DNA from: Erysipelotrichaceae bacterium
GTDB taxonomy: Bacteria; Bacillota_I; Bacilli_A; Erysipelotrichales; Erysipelotrichaceae
Direction: 5' to 3'
DNA: 14,154 bases
NCBI GenBank assembly: GCA_003510215.1
Contig: DOKQ01000123.1
Span: 1 to 14,154, forward strand
Made by a program: the position numbers and the translations under genes. Positions 7,870-14,154 of this stretch are shown here, piece by piece; positions within the stretch are counted from its first letter, which is position 1; every line of letters starts with the position of its first letter. The notes beneath the pieces are model-generated. The model was given only the letters and a program-made list of their open reading frames with translations. It had not been told where the DNA came from and did no database searches.

Positions 7870-7875
7870 ATTATA
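7870..7875 (-). promoter_or_regulatory. -10 element of the trpS-uppP promoter
   Basis: A perfect TATAAT on the minus strand lies seven to eight bases before the start of T-box stem I. The -35 is poor: the best candidates are TCGTGG at 17 bases or GTGGCA at 15. The element overlaps the stop codon (7871-7873) of the upstream permease gene. Confidence 0.6.
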
Positions 7876-9216
7876 TTAAATCACGTTTTTTGCCACGAAT
7901 CAAGAGGCCAGCGCTAATTCCAATCAGAGAAACCAAAATATATCGAGCCGCATTCTCTGCAAGAAATCCACCAATGATGACAATCAGAGCTCCAAGAATC
8001 GCAAATAGGGCAAATAATTTATCCTTTTCAAAAAAAGTCGAGGCATCTTTTTTGCTTATGAGCACCTTAACATAAAGTAAAATGTAAAAGAAGTAGGTTA
8101 ACACAATCGGTAAATTGTCAATGGAAAGTCCAGTTAGAATTGAGTTTTCAAGTGTACTGATGAAATGCAGAATCAACCAGCCAAGACTGATAATCAGTGC
8201 AAAAACGGAAGCGTACACAGGTGTCTGATATTTCTTTGAAACCTGCTTAAGCCATTGGGAGCAATGATTTCATCCCGAACTGCCAAGGCATAGGGAAGTC
8301 GGATGTATCCAAGGATGAGTCCATTTAAGGTTCCTAAAACCGAGATTACCACAAAAGTAAAGACAACACGTGGACCGATGGGTCCAAATTGGAGGGTTGC
8401 GGCTTCACCGACTGCACCATTGCCAAGCTCTAGTATCTTCTGTGGTCCCAATAAGGCATTTAATCCCAAAAAGTAAGAGACGTAAACAACCAGAATTAAA
8501 AGAGGTGAGAAGGTAAGAGCCAATGGCAGATTGCGCTTTGGATGTTTGATTTCATGGGCAATCGAAGGTGCTACCAGCCAGCCATCATATGCGAAGGCAA
8601 TTGATATGAGGGTCACAAACAACCCGCCACCACCAGTAGAAATGGTAGCAGAACTAAATGTTGGTGCTCCCAAGGTTAATCCACCGATTGCCAGTACAAG
8701 AAGTGCCGAGATCTTTGCAATAAAAGCAAACGATTGAAACTTTCCTGCCTGTTTGGTGGCCAGTGTGTTGACGATAAAAAAGAAAAAGAGTAAAAATACT
8801 GTGAGTACCCAGGAAAACAGTGTGAACTCTCCTGTGGAAAATGGGCCCGGATGATTGAATAAAACGAGCATGTAGCTGGCGGCTACCCAACTGATAATGG
8901 CTACTAATGCAGGGTAGTAGAAAAAAATCTGAAACCATCCAGCTAAATAACCTAAAGTTTTTCCCCGAGCCATTTCACTATAGGTGATGATTCCACCTAC
9001 GTTATCTTCGACTTTGGCATAGGATGCGATGGTGAGTCCACCAAAAATAATCCCAACAGCGCCAAGAACCCAACCCAAAACTCCGAGTTGAATATTGCCG
9101 TTGACGGCTTGCAAGATATCATCCGTTTTAAAGAAAATGCCGGATCCAACCACGATTCCAGCGATCATGGCGACTGTTGTGAGTAAGCCGAATTTGCGTT
9201 GTGTCGGTGCATTCAT
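7871..9216 (-). pseudogene. Amino acid permease (APC family, SteT-like), frameshifted
   Basis: Two overlapping frames together encode one APC-superfamily permease of about 448 residues, close to the normal 430-450 for serine/threonine exchangers. The first part starts at ATG 9216 (AGGAGG seven bases upstream) with MNAPTQRKFGLLTTVAMIAG and the transporter motif IVVGSGIFFK (21-30). It runs through EIIAPNGL, then enters an out-of-phase tail and stops at 8194. The frame one step away continues as KQVSKKYQTPVYASVFALII and further membrane helices to a stop at 7871, which is the expected family C-terminus. The break lies at about 8247-8250 (CTTAAG on either strand) and fits loss of one base. The 115-residue second frame has no ribosome binding site. 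A sequencing error is possible. If real, the last two to four helices are lost. Substrate is not determined. Confidence 0.85.
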
Positions 9217-9263
9217 GAGCAATCCTCCTGAAAGTTATTCACTTTTATGAAAATTTTGTGAAA

Positions 9264-9292
9264 ATCATATGCGTATTGATATTATTTGTCAA
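9264..9292 (-). promoter_or_regulatory. Promoter of the amino acid permease gene
   Basis: Minus strand perfect -35 TTGACA (9287-9292), a 17-base spacer and -10 TATGAT (9264-9269). This is the strongest match in the window. Its -35 is centred in the imperfect inverted repeat at 9278-9300. Confidence 0.82.
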
Positions 9293-9300
9293 TAAATATC
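9278..9300. repeat. Imperfect 23-base inverted repeat between divergent promoters
   Basis: GATATTATTTG and CAATAAATATC flank a central T at 9289, and nine of eleven positions pair. It covers the permease -35 and stops one base before the spx -35 candidate, so a bound regulator could affect both genes. No regulator is identified, and in AT-rich DNA chance cannot be excluded. Confidence 0.45.
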
Positions 9301-9329
9301 TTTTCAAATTCAATGTTTTCCTATATAAT
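9301..9329 (+). promoter_or_regulatory. Promoter of spx
   Basis: -35 candidate TTTTCA (9301-9306), a 17-base spacer and perfect -10 TATAAT (9324-9329). The predicted start near 9336 is followed by AAGGAGG and the spx start. Confidence 0.68.
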
Positions 9330-9351
9330 TACTACACAAGGAGGGTTACAT

Positions 9352-9783
9352 ATGATCGTAGTCTATACATCTCCTGGCTGTGCCTCATGCCGTAAAGTCA
9401 AACAATGGCTCAAAGATCGAGGATTGAAGTTTCTGGAAAAAAATATTTTTACTACACTTTTGAACGAAAGTGAAATTAAGCATTTATTAATGCGTAGTGA
9501 AAATGGTACCGAAGACATTATTTCCAAGCGATCGAAAGTGATCCAAGAATCGAACATCGATTTAGATGAAATGTCAATGAATGAGTTGGTGAAATTCATT
9601 CAGAACAATCCTTCTGTACTCAAACGCCCAATTATTTTAAATGAGCGTAGTTTTCTGGTTGGATATGATGAAGAAGAAATTGGTGCTTTCGTACCGCCTG
9701 AGTTACGTAACTTGGCTAAAACCAATTGCAACCCAAGCTGTCCCAATTATACAGCTTGTGGCGAAGTCAGAGAAGAGATTTAG
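9352..9783 (+). CDS. spx: Spx-family thiol-stress transcription regulator with cysteine tail
   Basis: A 143-residue ArsC-like regulator. Spx binds the RNA polymerase alpha C-terminal domain and redirects transcription under disulfide stress. Seen here are the redox CxxC (Cys10-Ala-Ser-Cys13) in YTSPGCASCRK, Gly52 in ENGTEDIIS (the residue needed for alpha binding in B. subtilis), Arg60, Arg92 in KRPIIL, and the C-terminal GYDEEEIGAFVPPELR. The start is ATG 9352 with AAGGAGG; a longer in-frame reading begins upstream inside the promoter. The protein is about 12 residues longer than B. subtilis Spx. It ends not in the usual LAN-type ClpXP-recognised tail but in CNPSCPNYTAC (Cys126, 130, 136) and GEVREEI. 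It is a single-gene unit with its own terminator. Confidence 0.92.
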   Translation: MIVVYTSPGCASCRKVKQWLKDRGLKFLEKNIFTTLLNESEIKHLLMRSENGTEDIISKRSKVIQESNIDLDEMSMNELVKFIQNNPSVLKRPIILNERSFLVGYDEEEIGAFVPPELRNLAKTNCNPSCPNYTACGEVREEI

Positions 9784-9810
9784 AAAGCTGTGTCCGCATA
9801 GCTTTTTTTT
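9784..9810 (+). terminator. Terminator after spx
   Basis: A nine-base-pair stem AAAGCTGTG/CATAGCTTT (9784-9792 with 9797-9805, one wobble), loop TCCG, and a T-run to 9810. It starts right after the spx stop codon. Confidence 0.85.
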
Positions 9811-9813
9811 CTG

Positions 9814-9822
9814 TGTTATAAT
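9814..9822 (+). promoter_or_regulatory. Extended -10 promoter of mnmA-CPBP-recD2
   Basis: TGT directly before TATAAT (9817-9822) makes an extended -10, which can work without a good -35. The -35 position falls in the spx terminator hairpin and is not consensus. The predicted start near 9829 leaves a short leader. Confidence 0.62.
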
Positions 9823-9848
9823 ATATTGGATATTTGAGGTGAATTAAA

Positions 9849-10982
9849 GTGAAAATTTTAGTTGGATTATCAGGTGGTGTCGACTCTGCAGTCGCAGCCT
9901 ATTTATTAAAAGAACAGGGTCATGAAGTTGTGTGTGCTTTTATGAGGAACTGGGACGCATTTGCGAATCAGGATATTTTAGGTAACCCTACAAATCAGGC
10001 AGACATCTGTCCACAGGAAGAGGATTACAACGATGCTAAAAAAGTTGCAGACCAACTTGGACTGCAACTATTACGTGTAGACTTTGTCAAGGAATACTGG
10101 GACGATGTTTTTTCAGTATTTTTGGAAGAAACAAGGCGTGGTCGTACACCTAACCCGGATATCCTGTGCAATCGTCACATCAAATTTGATGCTTTCTTTG
10201 ATTTTGCCAGAAAACAGGGTATTGACTGGGTTGCAACCGGCCATTATGCACGGGTGGATCACAGTGAACCGCGAGCCAAAATGCTGAAAGGATTGGATCA
10301 CTCAAAGGACCAATCTTATTTTCTGGTACAGATGCCCCAAAAGGCTCTGAATCAAACGCTCTTTCCTTTAGGTGAGATCACTAAAGCAGAGGTACGTCGT
10401 ATTGCCAAGGAACAGAATTTTCCGATTGCGACCAAAAAGGATTCCACTGGCATCTGTTTTATTGGTGAACGTCATTTCCGGGAATTTTTACATAATTACA
10501 TTCCAAAACAGCCGGGTGATATTATCGATATTGATACCAGAAAGGTTGTCGGTCAGCACCATGGAGTCATGTTTTATACCATTGGGCAACGTAAAGGATT
10601 GGGAATCGGCGGAAGCGAGGGTCCGTGGTTTGTGGTTGCGAAAGACAACGAGTGCAACCGTCTTTATGTAGCCGCAAAAGATGATAATCCATGGCTGTTT
10701 TCAGATGCGTGTGTGGTTGATCGTGTCAACTGGCTGATTGAACCGATTAGTGAACCACTCAAATGTTCTGCTAAATTCCGATATCGCCAGAAAGATCACG
10801 CTGTAACCATTACCAGAAACAATGACACGATTTTTGTTGAGTTTGATCAGCCGATTGCTTCCGTCACTGAAGGTCAGGAAGCGGTATTCTATGTAGATGA
10901 TCAATGCATCGGTGGTGGACGTATTGACCAGGTAACGTATCAGGGACAGCGAAGTATTGATGTCATTCGGGGAGTCAGATGA
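9849..10982 (+). CDS. mnmA: tRNA-specific 2-thiouridylase MnmA
   Basis: A 377-residue enzyme that adenylates and thiolates U34 in the wobble position of tRNA-Lys, -Glu and -Gln. The PP-loop ATP site SGGVDS is at residues 8-13. The two catalytic cysteines are present, Cys107 in PNPDILCN and Cys203 in TGICFIG. ATGHYAR (129-135), KDQSYFL (153-159) and the C-terminal barrel complete a normal-length protein. The start is GTG at 9849 with GAGGTGA seven bases upstream; no ATG fits better. It heads a three-gene operon and its stop overlaps the next start by ATGA. The sulfur donor (a cysteine desulfurase, often adjacent in Bacilli) is not encoded in this window. Confidence 0.97.
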   Translation: MKILVGLSGGVDSAVAAYLLKEQGHEVVCAFMRNWDAFANQDILGNPTNQADICPQEEDYNDAKKVADQLGLQLLRVDFVKEYWDDVFSVFLEETRRGRTPNPDILCNRHIKFDAFFDFARKQGIDWVATGHYARVDHSEPRAKMLKGLDHSKDQSYFLVQMPQKALNQTLFPLGEITKAEVRRIAKEQNFPIATKKDSTGICFIGERHFREFLHNYIPKQPGDIIDIDTRKVVGQHHGVMFYTIGQRKGLGIGGSEGPWFVVAKDNECNRLYVAAKDDNPWLFSDACVVDRVNWLIEPISEPLKCSAKFRYRQKDHAVTITRNNDTIFVEFDQPIASVTEGQEAVFYVDDQCIGGGRIDQVTYQGQRSIDVIRGVR

Positions 10983-11704
10983 TTCGGCGAAATCCTGCAA
11001 TGGATGCTCCATTGCCATCAAAAAAGAATGCCATTTTACTGATAGTACATTATTTCTTTGGATACATGTTTCTTTATCCGCAACTGGGAATCTATATGAC
11101 ATTTCTTATTTCCGGTCAGCAGGGCGTTATCTATACCGAAATTGCCTATGGTATTTACGCCTGGATGATTCTAGGCTCTTTACTTTTGGCAAAACCTTAT
11201 CTCAAGGACTCCATGATGGCATCCCGAGGGAACTTCTTTAAGCATGTTTTTAAAGCCATCAAGCTTTATTTTCCACTTTATTTAAGCCTTTTAGTCATCA
11301 CACCTGTCATTCAGTTCATTACAAAGAGTGAAACCAGCCAAAATCAACTGGTTATTGAAGAGGCATTTGGACAGTCTCCATTACTCATTGCCATCACAGC
11401 GCTTATCATGGCTCCGATTGTTGAGGAGATTGTATTTAGGGATGCACTCTATCGTTCACTAAGAAATCGTCGCAGTTATTGGTTTGCGATTGCCATTTCC
11501 AGTTTATCCTTTGGATTTGTGCACGTCCTCCAATCGCTTTTAACAGGAAACTATCAGGATCTTTATAGTATTATTCTTTATTCAGCCATGGGATTTTTCT
11601 TTGTCAAAGCGTATGAGGAGACAGGGAGCATCTTCCCGGCAATCTTTTTGCATCTGATTGTCAATAGTGTGGGAGTGCTTGTGATCTATCTGGTGGCACG
11701 ATGA
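10979..11704 (+). CDS. CPBP-family intramembrane metalloprotease homologue
   Basis: A 241-residue multi-pass membrane protein of the CPBP (CAAX protease/bacteriocin-processing, Abi) family. The three conserved metal-site elements are visible near the C-terminus: EExxxR as Glu149-Glu150-IVF-Arg154, FxxxH as Phe178 to His182 in SFGFVH, and HxxxN as His225 to Asn229 in HLIVN. Hydrophobic helices fill the N-terminal half and separate these motifs. Some family members are glutamyl-type intramembrane proteases involved in peptide maturation, bacteriocin immunity or surface-protein processing. Many are uncharacterised, so the substrate here is unknown. ATG 10979 follows GGGGAG and overlaps the mnmA stop; the TGA at 11702-11704 overlaps the recD2 start in the same way. 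The gene is thus translationally linked to two nucleic-acid enzymes. Confidence 0.9.
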   Translation: MIRRNPAMDAPLPSKKNAILLIVHYFFGYMFLYPQLGIYMTFLISGQQGVIYTEIAYGIYAWMILGSLLLAKPYLKDSMMASRGNFFKHVFKAIKLYFPLYLSLLVITPVIQFITKSETSQNQLVIEEAFGQSPLLIAITALIMAPIVEEIVFRDALYRSLRNRRSYWFAIAISSLSFGFVHVLQSLLTGNYQDLYSIILYSAMGFFFVKAYEETGSIFPAIFLHLIVNSVGVLVIYLVAR

Positions 11705-13881
11705 ACGAGCAGGCAACGATTGTTGGAAAAATTAAGTCCATGATTTTTAGAAGTACTGACAATGGTTTTTCAGTACTAAAATTACGTCTATATGAGTTAA
11801 ATGAAAAGGATGTTTTTGTGACCGGTTATTTACCGGAATTACCCAAGGATGTTCTTTTTGAATTTGAAGGCAATTACATTGAGCATCCTCGTTACGGGAT
11901 GCAGTTTTCAGTTTCATCGTATCGACGTGTGCTGCCTTCAGACAGGGACTCCATTGTACAGTATCTTTCATCCCCTTTATTTCCAAAAATAGGCAAGAAA
12001 ATGGCGGAGAAGCTGGTAGAAGTGATGGGTGAGGATCTCCTTGAAACGATAAAGCAGACTCAGAGCATCGATGTTACGATTTCAGGATTAACTGAAGAAA
12101 AGAAACAGATCATCATTCAGGGAGTCTGTTCAACAGATGACCTTGAGGAAGCGGTTCGTTTCTTTACTACTCATGGGCTTGGCATACGAAATATTATGAA
12201 AATCGATCGAATCTATGGTGACAAAGCGATGATTCTAATCAGGGAAAATCCATATCGACTGGTTGAAGAGGTGGATGGCATCGGTTTTATCACCGCTGAT
12301 AAACTTGCTTTATCCATGGGATTTGATGAAAATCACCCTTTACGTCAGGAGGCAGCCATGGTCTCGATGGTTATGGATGCCTGCATGAGAACCGGTGATA
12401 CCTACATTACGTATGAAATCATTGAGCAATGGATACAATCACGATTTGATTTTTGGCTTGAGGATTTGGATGAAATTCTTGAACGCTGTTACAGGAAGGC
12501 GACACTCGTCCTTGATGATCAGCGCATTTATCATCACACTCAATACGATGCGGAAGTGACGATTTCCCAGTTTTTAAGTGAATTTCCACTGCGTCCTTTC
12601 GAAGAAACTGAGATGGATATTGAAACAGAAATCTACGAATTTGAGCAAACCATTCAGATTGAATATGATGAAATCCAGCGCAAAGCCATTCATACTTTTT
12701 TTGATCAGGATATCATGATTCTTACTGGAGGTCCTGGAACAGGAAAAACAACCATTGTTCGAGGCATTATTGAAGTGGCTAAACGCTGTTATCCGCAGTA
12801 TGAAATTATTACATGCGCACCAACAGGAAGAGCTGCCAAGCGAATGAAAGAAATTACCAATACACAGTCGATGACGATTCACAGCCTTTTAAAATGGGAT
12901 CTGGAATCAAATACATTTGGGAAAAATGATGCTGAACCACTACTGGCGGATATTCTCATTCTGGATGAGTTTTCGATGGTGGACAACTGGCTGTTTGCCC
13001 AATTATGTAAAGCGAGCAAGTACATACGAAAAATCTGTCTGATTGGTGATCAGGATCAGTTGCCTTCGGTTGGACCTGGCAGCGTACTTCGCGATCTCAT
13101 CAGCTCAAATCGTTTTACAACAGTATCACTGGAACATATTTATCGTCAGCAGGAAGGCTCTGAAGTCATTCGACTGGCACATTACATCCGAAAAGGAGAG
13201 TTTGATGTTCAACACCTTCATCAGGATGTCCGGTTCTACCCGTTTTCACCATACGAAGTTAAAAATGGCATCATGAGTATTGTGGAACAGGCACTGCTTA
13301 AAGGCTACACCCCGTATGATATTCAGGTTTTAGCCGCTAAATACAATGGCCCAGCAGGCATTGATACTCTCAATCATTCGCTTCAGAAACTTTGCAACCC
13401 TCCAGCTGTGGATAAGCGGGAAATGATGATAGGTCATCGACTGTATCGTGAAGGTGACAAAATTCTTCAACTGAAAAATCAGCCGGATGATGATGTGTTT
13501 AATGGAGATATCGGTCTACTTGTTGAGATTATCTATAACTATGAAGATGAAAACAAGCAAAATCGTCTGATTGTGGATTTTGATGGAATTATCGTAGAAT
13601 ACACATCCGAAACATTTATCAATATAACCCATGCCTATTGTATCAGTGTTCATAAGGCTCAGGGTAGCGAGTATCCAATCGTGATTATGCCGGCTATTTT
13701 GGAATATGGAGGCATGCTACAGAGAAGACTTTTATATACAGGGATTACTCGGGCTAGCCGTTCACTGATTCTGATCGGCCAAAAACGAGCGTTTGAAAAA
13801 GCGGTGGCAACGGTAAGTATTGATGAGCGAAAAACCAATTTAATCCCATTAATCGAACAAACTCCCCAGAAAAAACCGTAG
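11701..13881 (+). CDS. recD2: RecD2-type ATP-dependent DNA helicase
   Basis: A 726-residue superfamily 1B 5'-3' helicase of the RecD2 group, which acts without RecBC in DNA repair and replication-fork maintenance. The N-terminal part has an OB-like start (VGKIKSMIF) and helix-hairpin-helix stretches at about residues 95-112 (KIGKKMAEKLVEVMG) and 188-206 (EEVDGIGFITADKLALSMG). The motor follows: Walker A GGPGTGKTT (343-351, Lys349), motif II LDEFS (421-425), motif III GDQDQLPSVGPGS from 449, HKAQGSE (651-657) and motif VI LLYTGITRAS (677-686). The length is within the family's range. ATG 11701 overlaps the upstream stop and has only weak Shine-Dalgarno sequence, so it probably depends on coupled translation. 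The last codons form part of the terminator. Confidence 0.95.
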   Translation: MNEQATIVGKIKSMIFRSTDNGFSVLKLRLYELNEKDVFVTGYLPELPKDVLFEFEGNYIEHPRYGMQFSVSSYRRVLPSDRDSIVQYLSSPLFPKIGKKMAEKLVEVMGEDLLETIKQTQSIDVTISGLTEEKKQIIIQGVCSTDDLEEAVRFFTTHGLGIRNIMKIDRIYGDKAMILIRENPYRLVEEVDGIGFITADKLALSMGFDENHPLRQEAAMVSMVMDACMRTGDTYITYEIIEQWIQSRFDFWLEDLDEILERCYRKATLVLDDQRIYHHTQYDAEVTISQFLSEFPLRPFEETEMDIETEIYEFEQTIQIEYDEIQRKAIHTFFDQDIMILTGGPGTGKTTIVRGIIEVAKRCYPQYEIITCAPTGRAAKRMKEITNTQSMTIHSLLKWDLESNTFGKNDAEPLLADILILDEFSMVDNWLFAQLCKASKYIRKICLIGDQDQLPSVGPGSVLRDLISSNRFTTVSLEHIYRQQEGSEVIRLAHYIRKGEFDVQHLHQDVRFYPFSPYEVKNGIMSIVEQALLKGYTPYDIQVLAAKYNGPAGIDTLNHSLQKLCNPPAVDKREMMIGHRLYREGDKILQLKNQPDDDVFNGDIGLLVEIIYNYEDENKQNRLIVDFDGIIVEYTSETFINITHAYCISVHKAQGSEYPIVIMPAILEYGGMLQRRLLYTGITRASRSLILIGQKRAFEKAVATVSIDERKTNLIPLIEQTPQKKP

Positions 13882-13892
13882 GGGAGTTTTTT
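13859..13892 (+). terminator. Terminator of the mnmA-CPBP-recD2 operon
   Basis: A nine-base-pair stem AAACTCCCC/GGGGAGTTT (13859-13867 with 13881-13889) and T-run to 13892. The recD2 stop codon (13879-13881) lies in the loop and first base of the 3' arm, so the hairpin begins inside the coding region. Confidence 0.88.
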
Positions 13893-13938
13893 AATGTTTG
13901 TTCACGTGTTTTTTCATTATGCGCCGATAGATGATTAT

Positions 13939-14154
13939 TTATCCTAAAACAATAATCAATGCAATCACCCAAAGAATAGGTGGGATGGAGTCATCGTTCA
14001 GTGCAGCTGCACCAAGTTGAGTCTGGATATAGACACTGGGTGCTTTTGCCACAAGAGAGGCTGTGATGAATGTGATAAAGGGAATCTGCAAGGCTCCGGC
14101 GATGAAACTGCTTATATCATTGGGGATAAATCCGGACAGTTTCAAAACATAGGC
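13939..14154 (-). CDS. VTT-domain (TVP38/TMEM64-type) membrane protein, C-terminal fragment
   Basis: The frame is open to the right edge of the window, so this is the last 71 codons of a longer gene that ends at TAA 13939-13941. The peptide has FIPNDISSFIAGALQIPF followed by FITFITASLVAKAPSVYI, then a short polar stretch and a final hydrophobic helix (PPILWVIALIIVLG). A P-x-D-x-x-S-x-x-A-G element followed by a helix ending in xKxPS is typical of the VTT/SNARE-associated domain of TVP38/TMEM64 and DedA relatives. These are thought to act in lipid transport or membrane homeostasis. The placement as TVP38-like rather than DedA-like is tentative because the first part is missing. No terminator is evident on its strand; it converges on recD2. 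Confidence 0.68.
   Translation of the reverse strand, partial: AYVLKLSGFIPNDISSFIAGALQIPFITFITASLVAKAPSVYIQTQLGAAALNDDSIPPILWVIALIIVLG

Noticed and set aside
8194..8260. Programmed -1 frameshift joining the two permease frames
   Set aside because: The overlap has GGC-TTA-AGC at the break, which is not an X-XXY-YYZ slippery heptamer, and I see no clear downstream stem or internal Shine-Dalgarno stimulator. A mutation or read error is simpler.
10701..11102. 133-codon minus-strand frame across the mnmA/CPBP junction
   Set aside because: It lies opposite two well-supported overlapping genes and shows no recognisable domain or start signal.
13893..13938. Short minus-strand reading frame (MKKHVNKH) after the VTT gene
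   Set aside because: It has only eight codons, no ribosome binding site and no conserved context; the stretch is simple intergenic DNA.
1..14154. Mobile element, prophage, CRISPR array, toxin-antitoxin or defence system
   Set aside because: No transposase, integrase, direct-repeat array or defence-type gene is seen. CPBP proteins are sometimes called Abi, but the family name alone does not support phage defence here.

Overview
The window looks like ordinary chromosomal DNA from a low-GC, Gram-positive-type bacterium (Bacillota/Firmicutes). Evidence is strong AGGAGG-type ribosome binding sites, a tRNA-Trp-type T-box leader before trpS, an Spx regulator, a RecD2 helicase in an mnmA operon and a MarR-controlled ABC exporter. 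TGA is used as a stop (marR, mnmA), so the code is standard and this is not a code-4 mollicute. An undecaprenyl-pyrophosphate phosphatase suggests a walled cell. A deep-branching group such as Erysipelotrichia is possible, but the sequence alone does not prove it.

Layout. 1-1807 (minus): marR followed by the 5' part of an ABC exporter gene that runs off the left edge. They overlap by ATGA and have a consensus promoter with a perfect 10-bp-arm inverted repeat just downstream, the likely autoregulatory operator. 1940-3382 (plus): a cytoplasmic GH13 alpha-amylase, divergent from marR. It ends in a hairpin shared with the convergent neighbour. 3408-5778 (minus): a two-gene ABC-2-like transporter (ATPase, then a 551-residue permease). 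5824-7863 (minus): T-box leader, trpS and uppP, apparently one transcript. 7871-9216 (minus): an amino acid permease broken by one frameshift. 9264-9329: back-to-back promoters with an imperfect palindrome between them. 9352-9783 (plus): spx with an unusual cysteine-containing C-terminal tail, then a terminator. 9849-13881 (plus): mnmA, a CPBP-family membrane protease homologue and recD2, each overlapping the next by ATGA, closed by a terminator that includes the recD2 stop. 13939-14154 (minus): the C-terminal end of a VTT/TVP38-type membrane protein.

How they fit together. The window holds housekeeping genes (tRNA charging, tRNA thiolation, DNA repair, cell-wall lipid recycling), stress regulation (Spx), transport and storage-glucan use. 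I see no phage, insertion sequence, CRISPR array, toxin-antitoxin or clear defence island. The points worth a second look are regulatory (T-box control extending to uppP, the palindrome at the spx/permease divergence, the MarR operator), the Spx tail, the frameshifted permease, and the CPBP gene inserted between mnmA and recD2.
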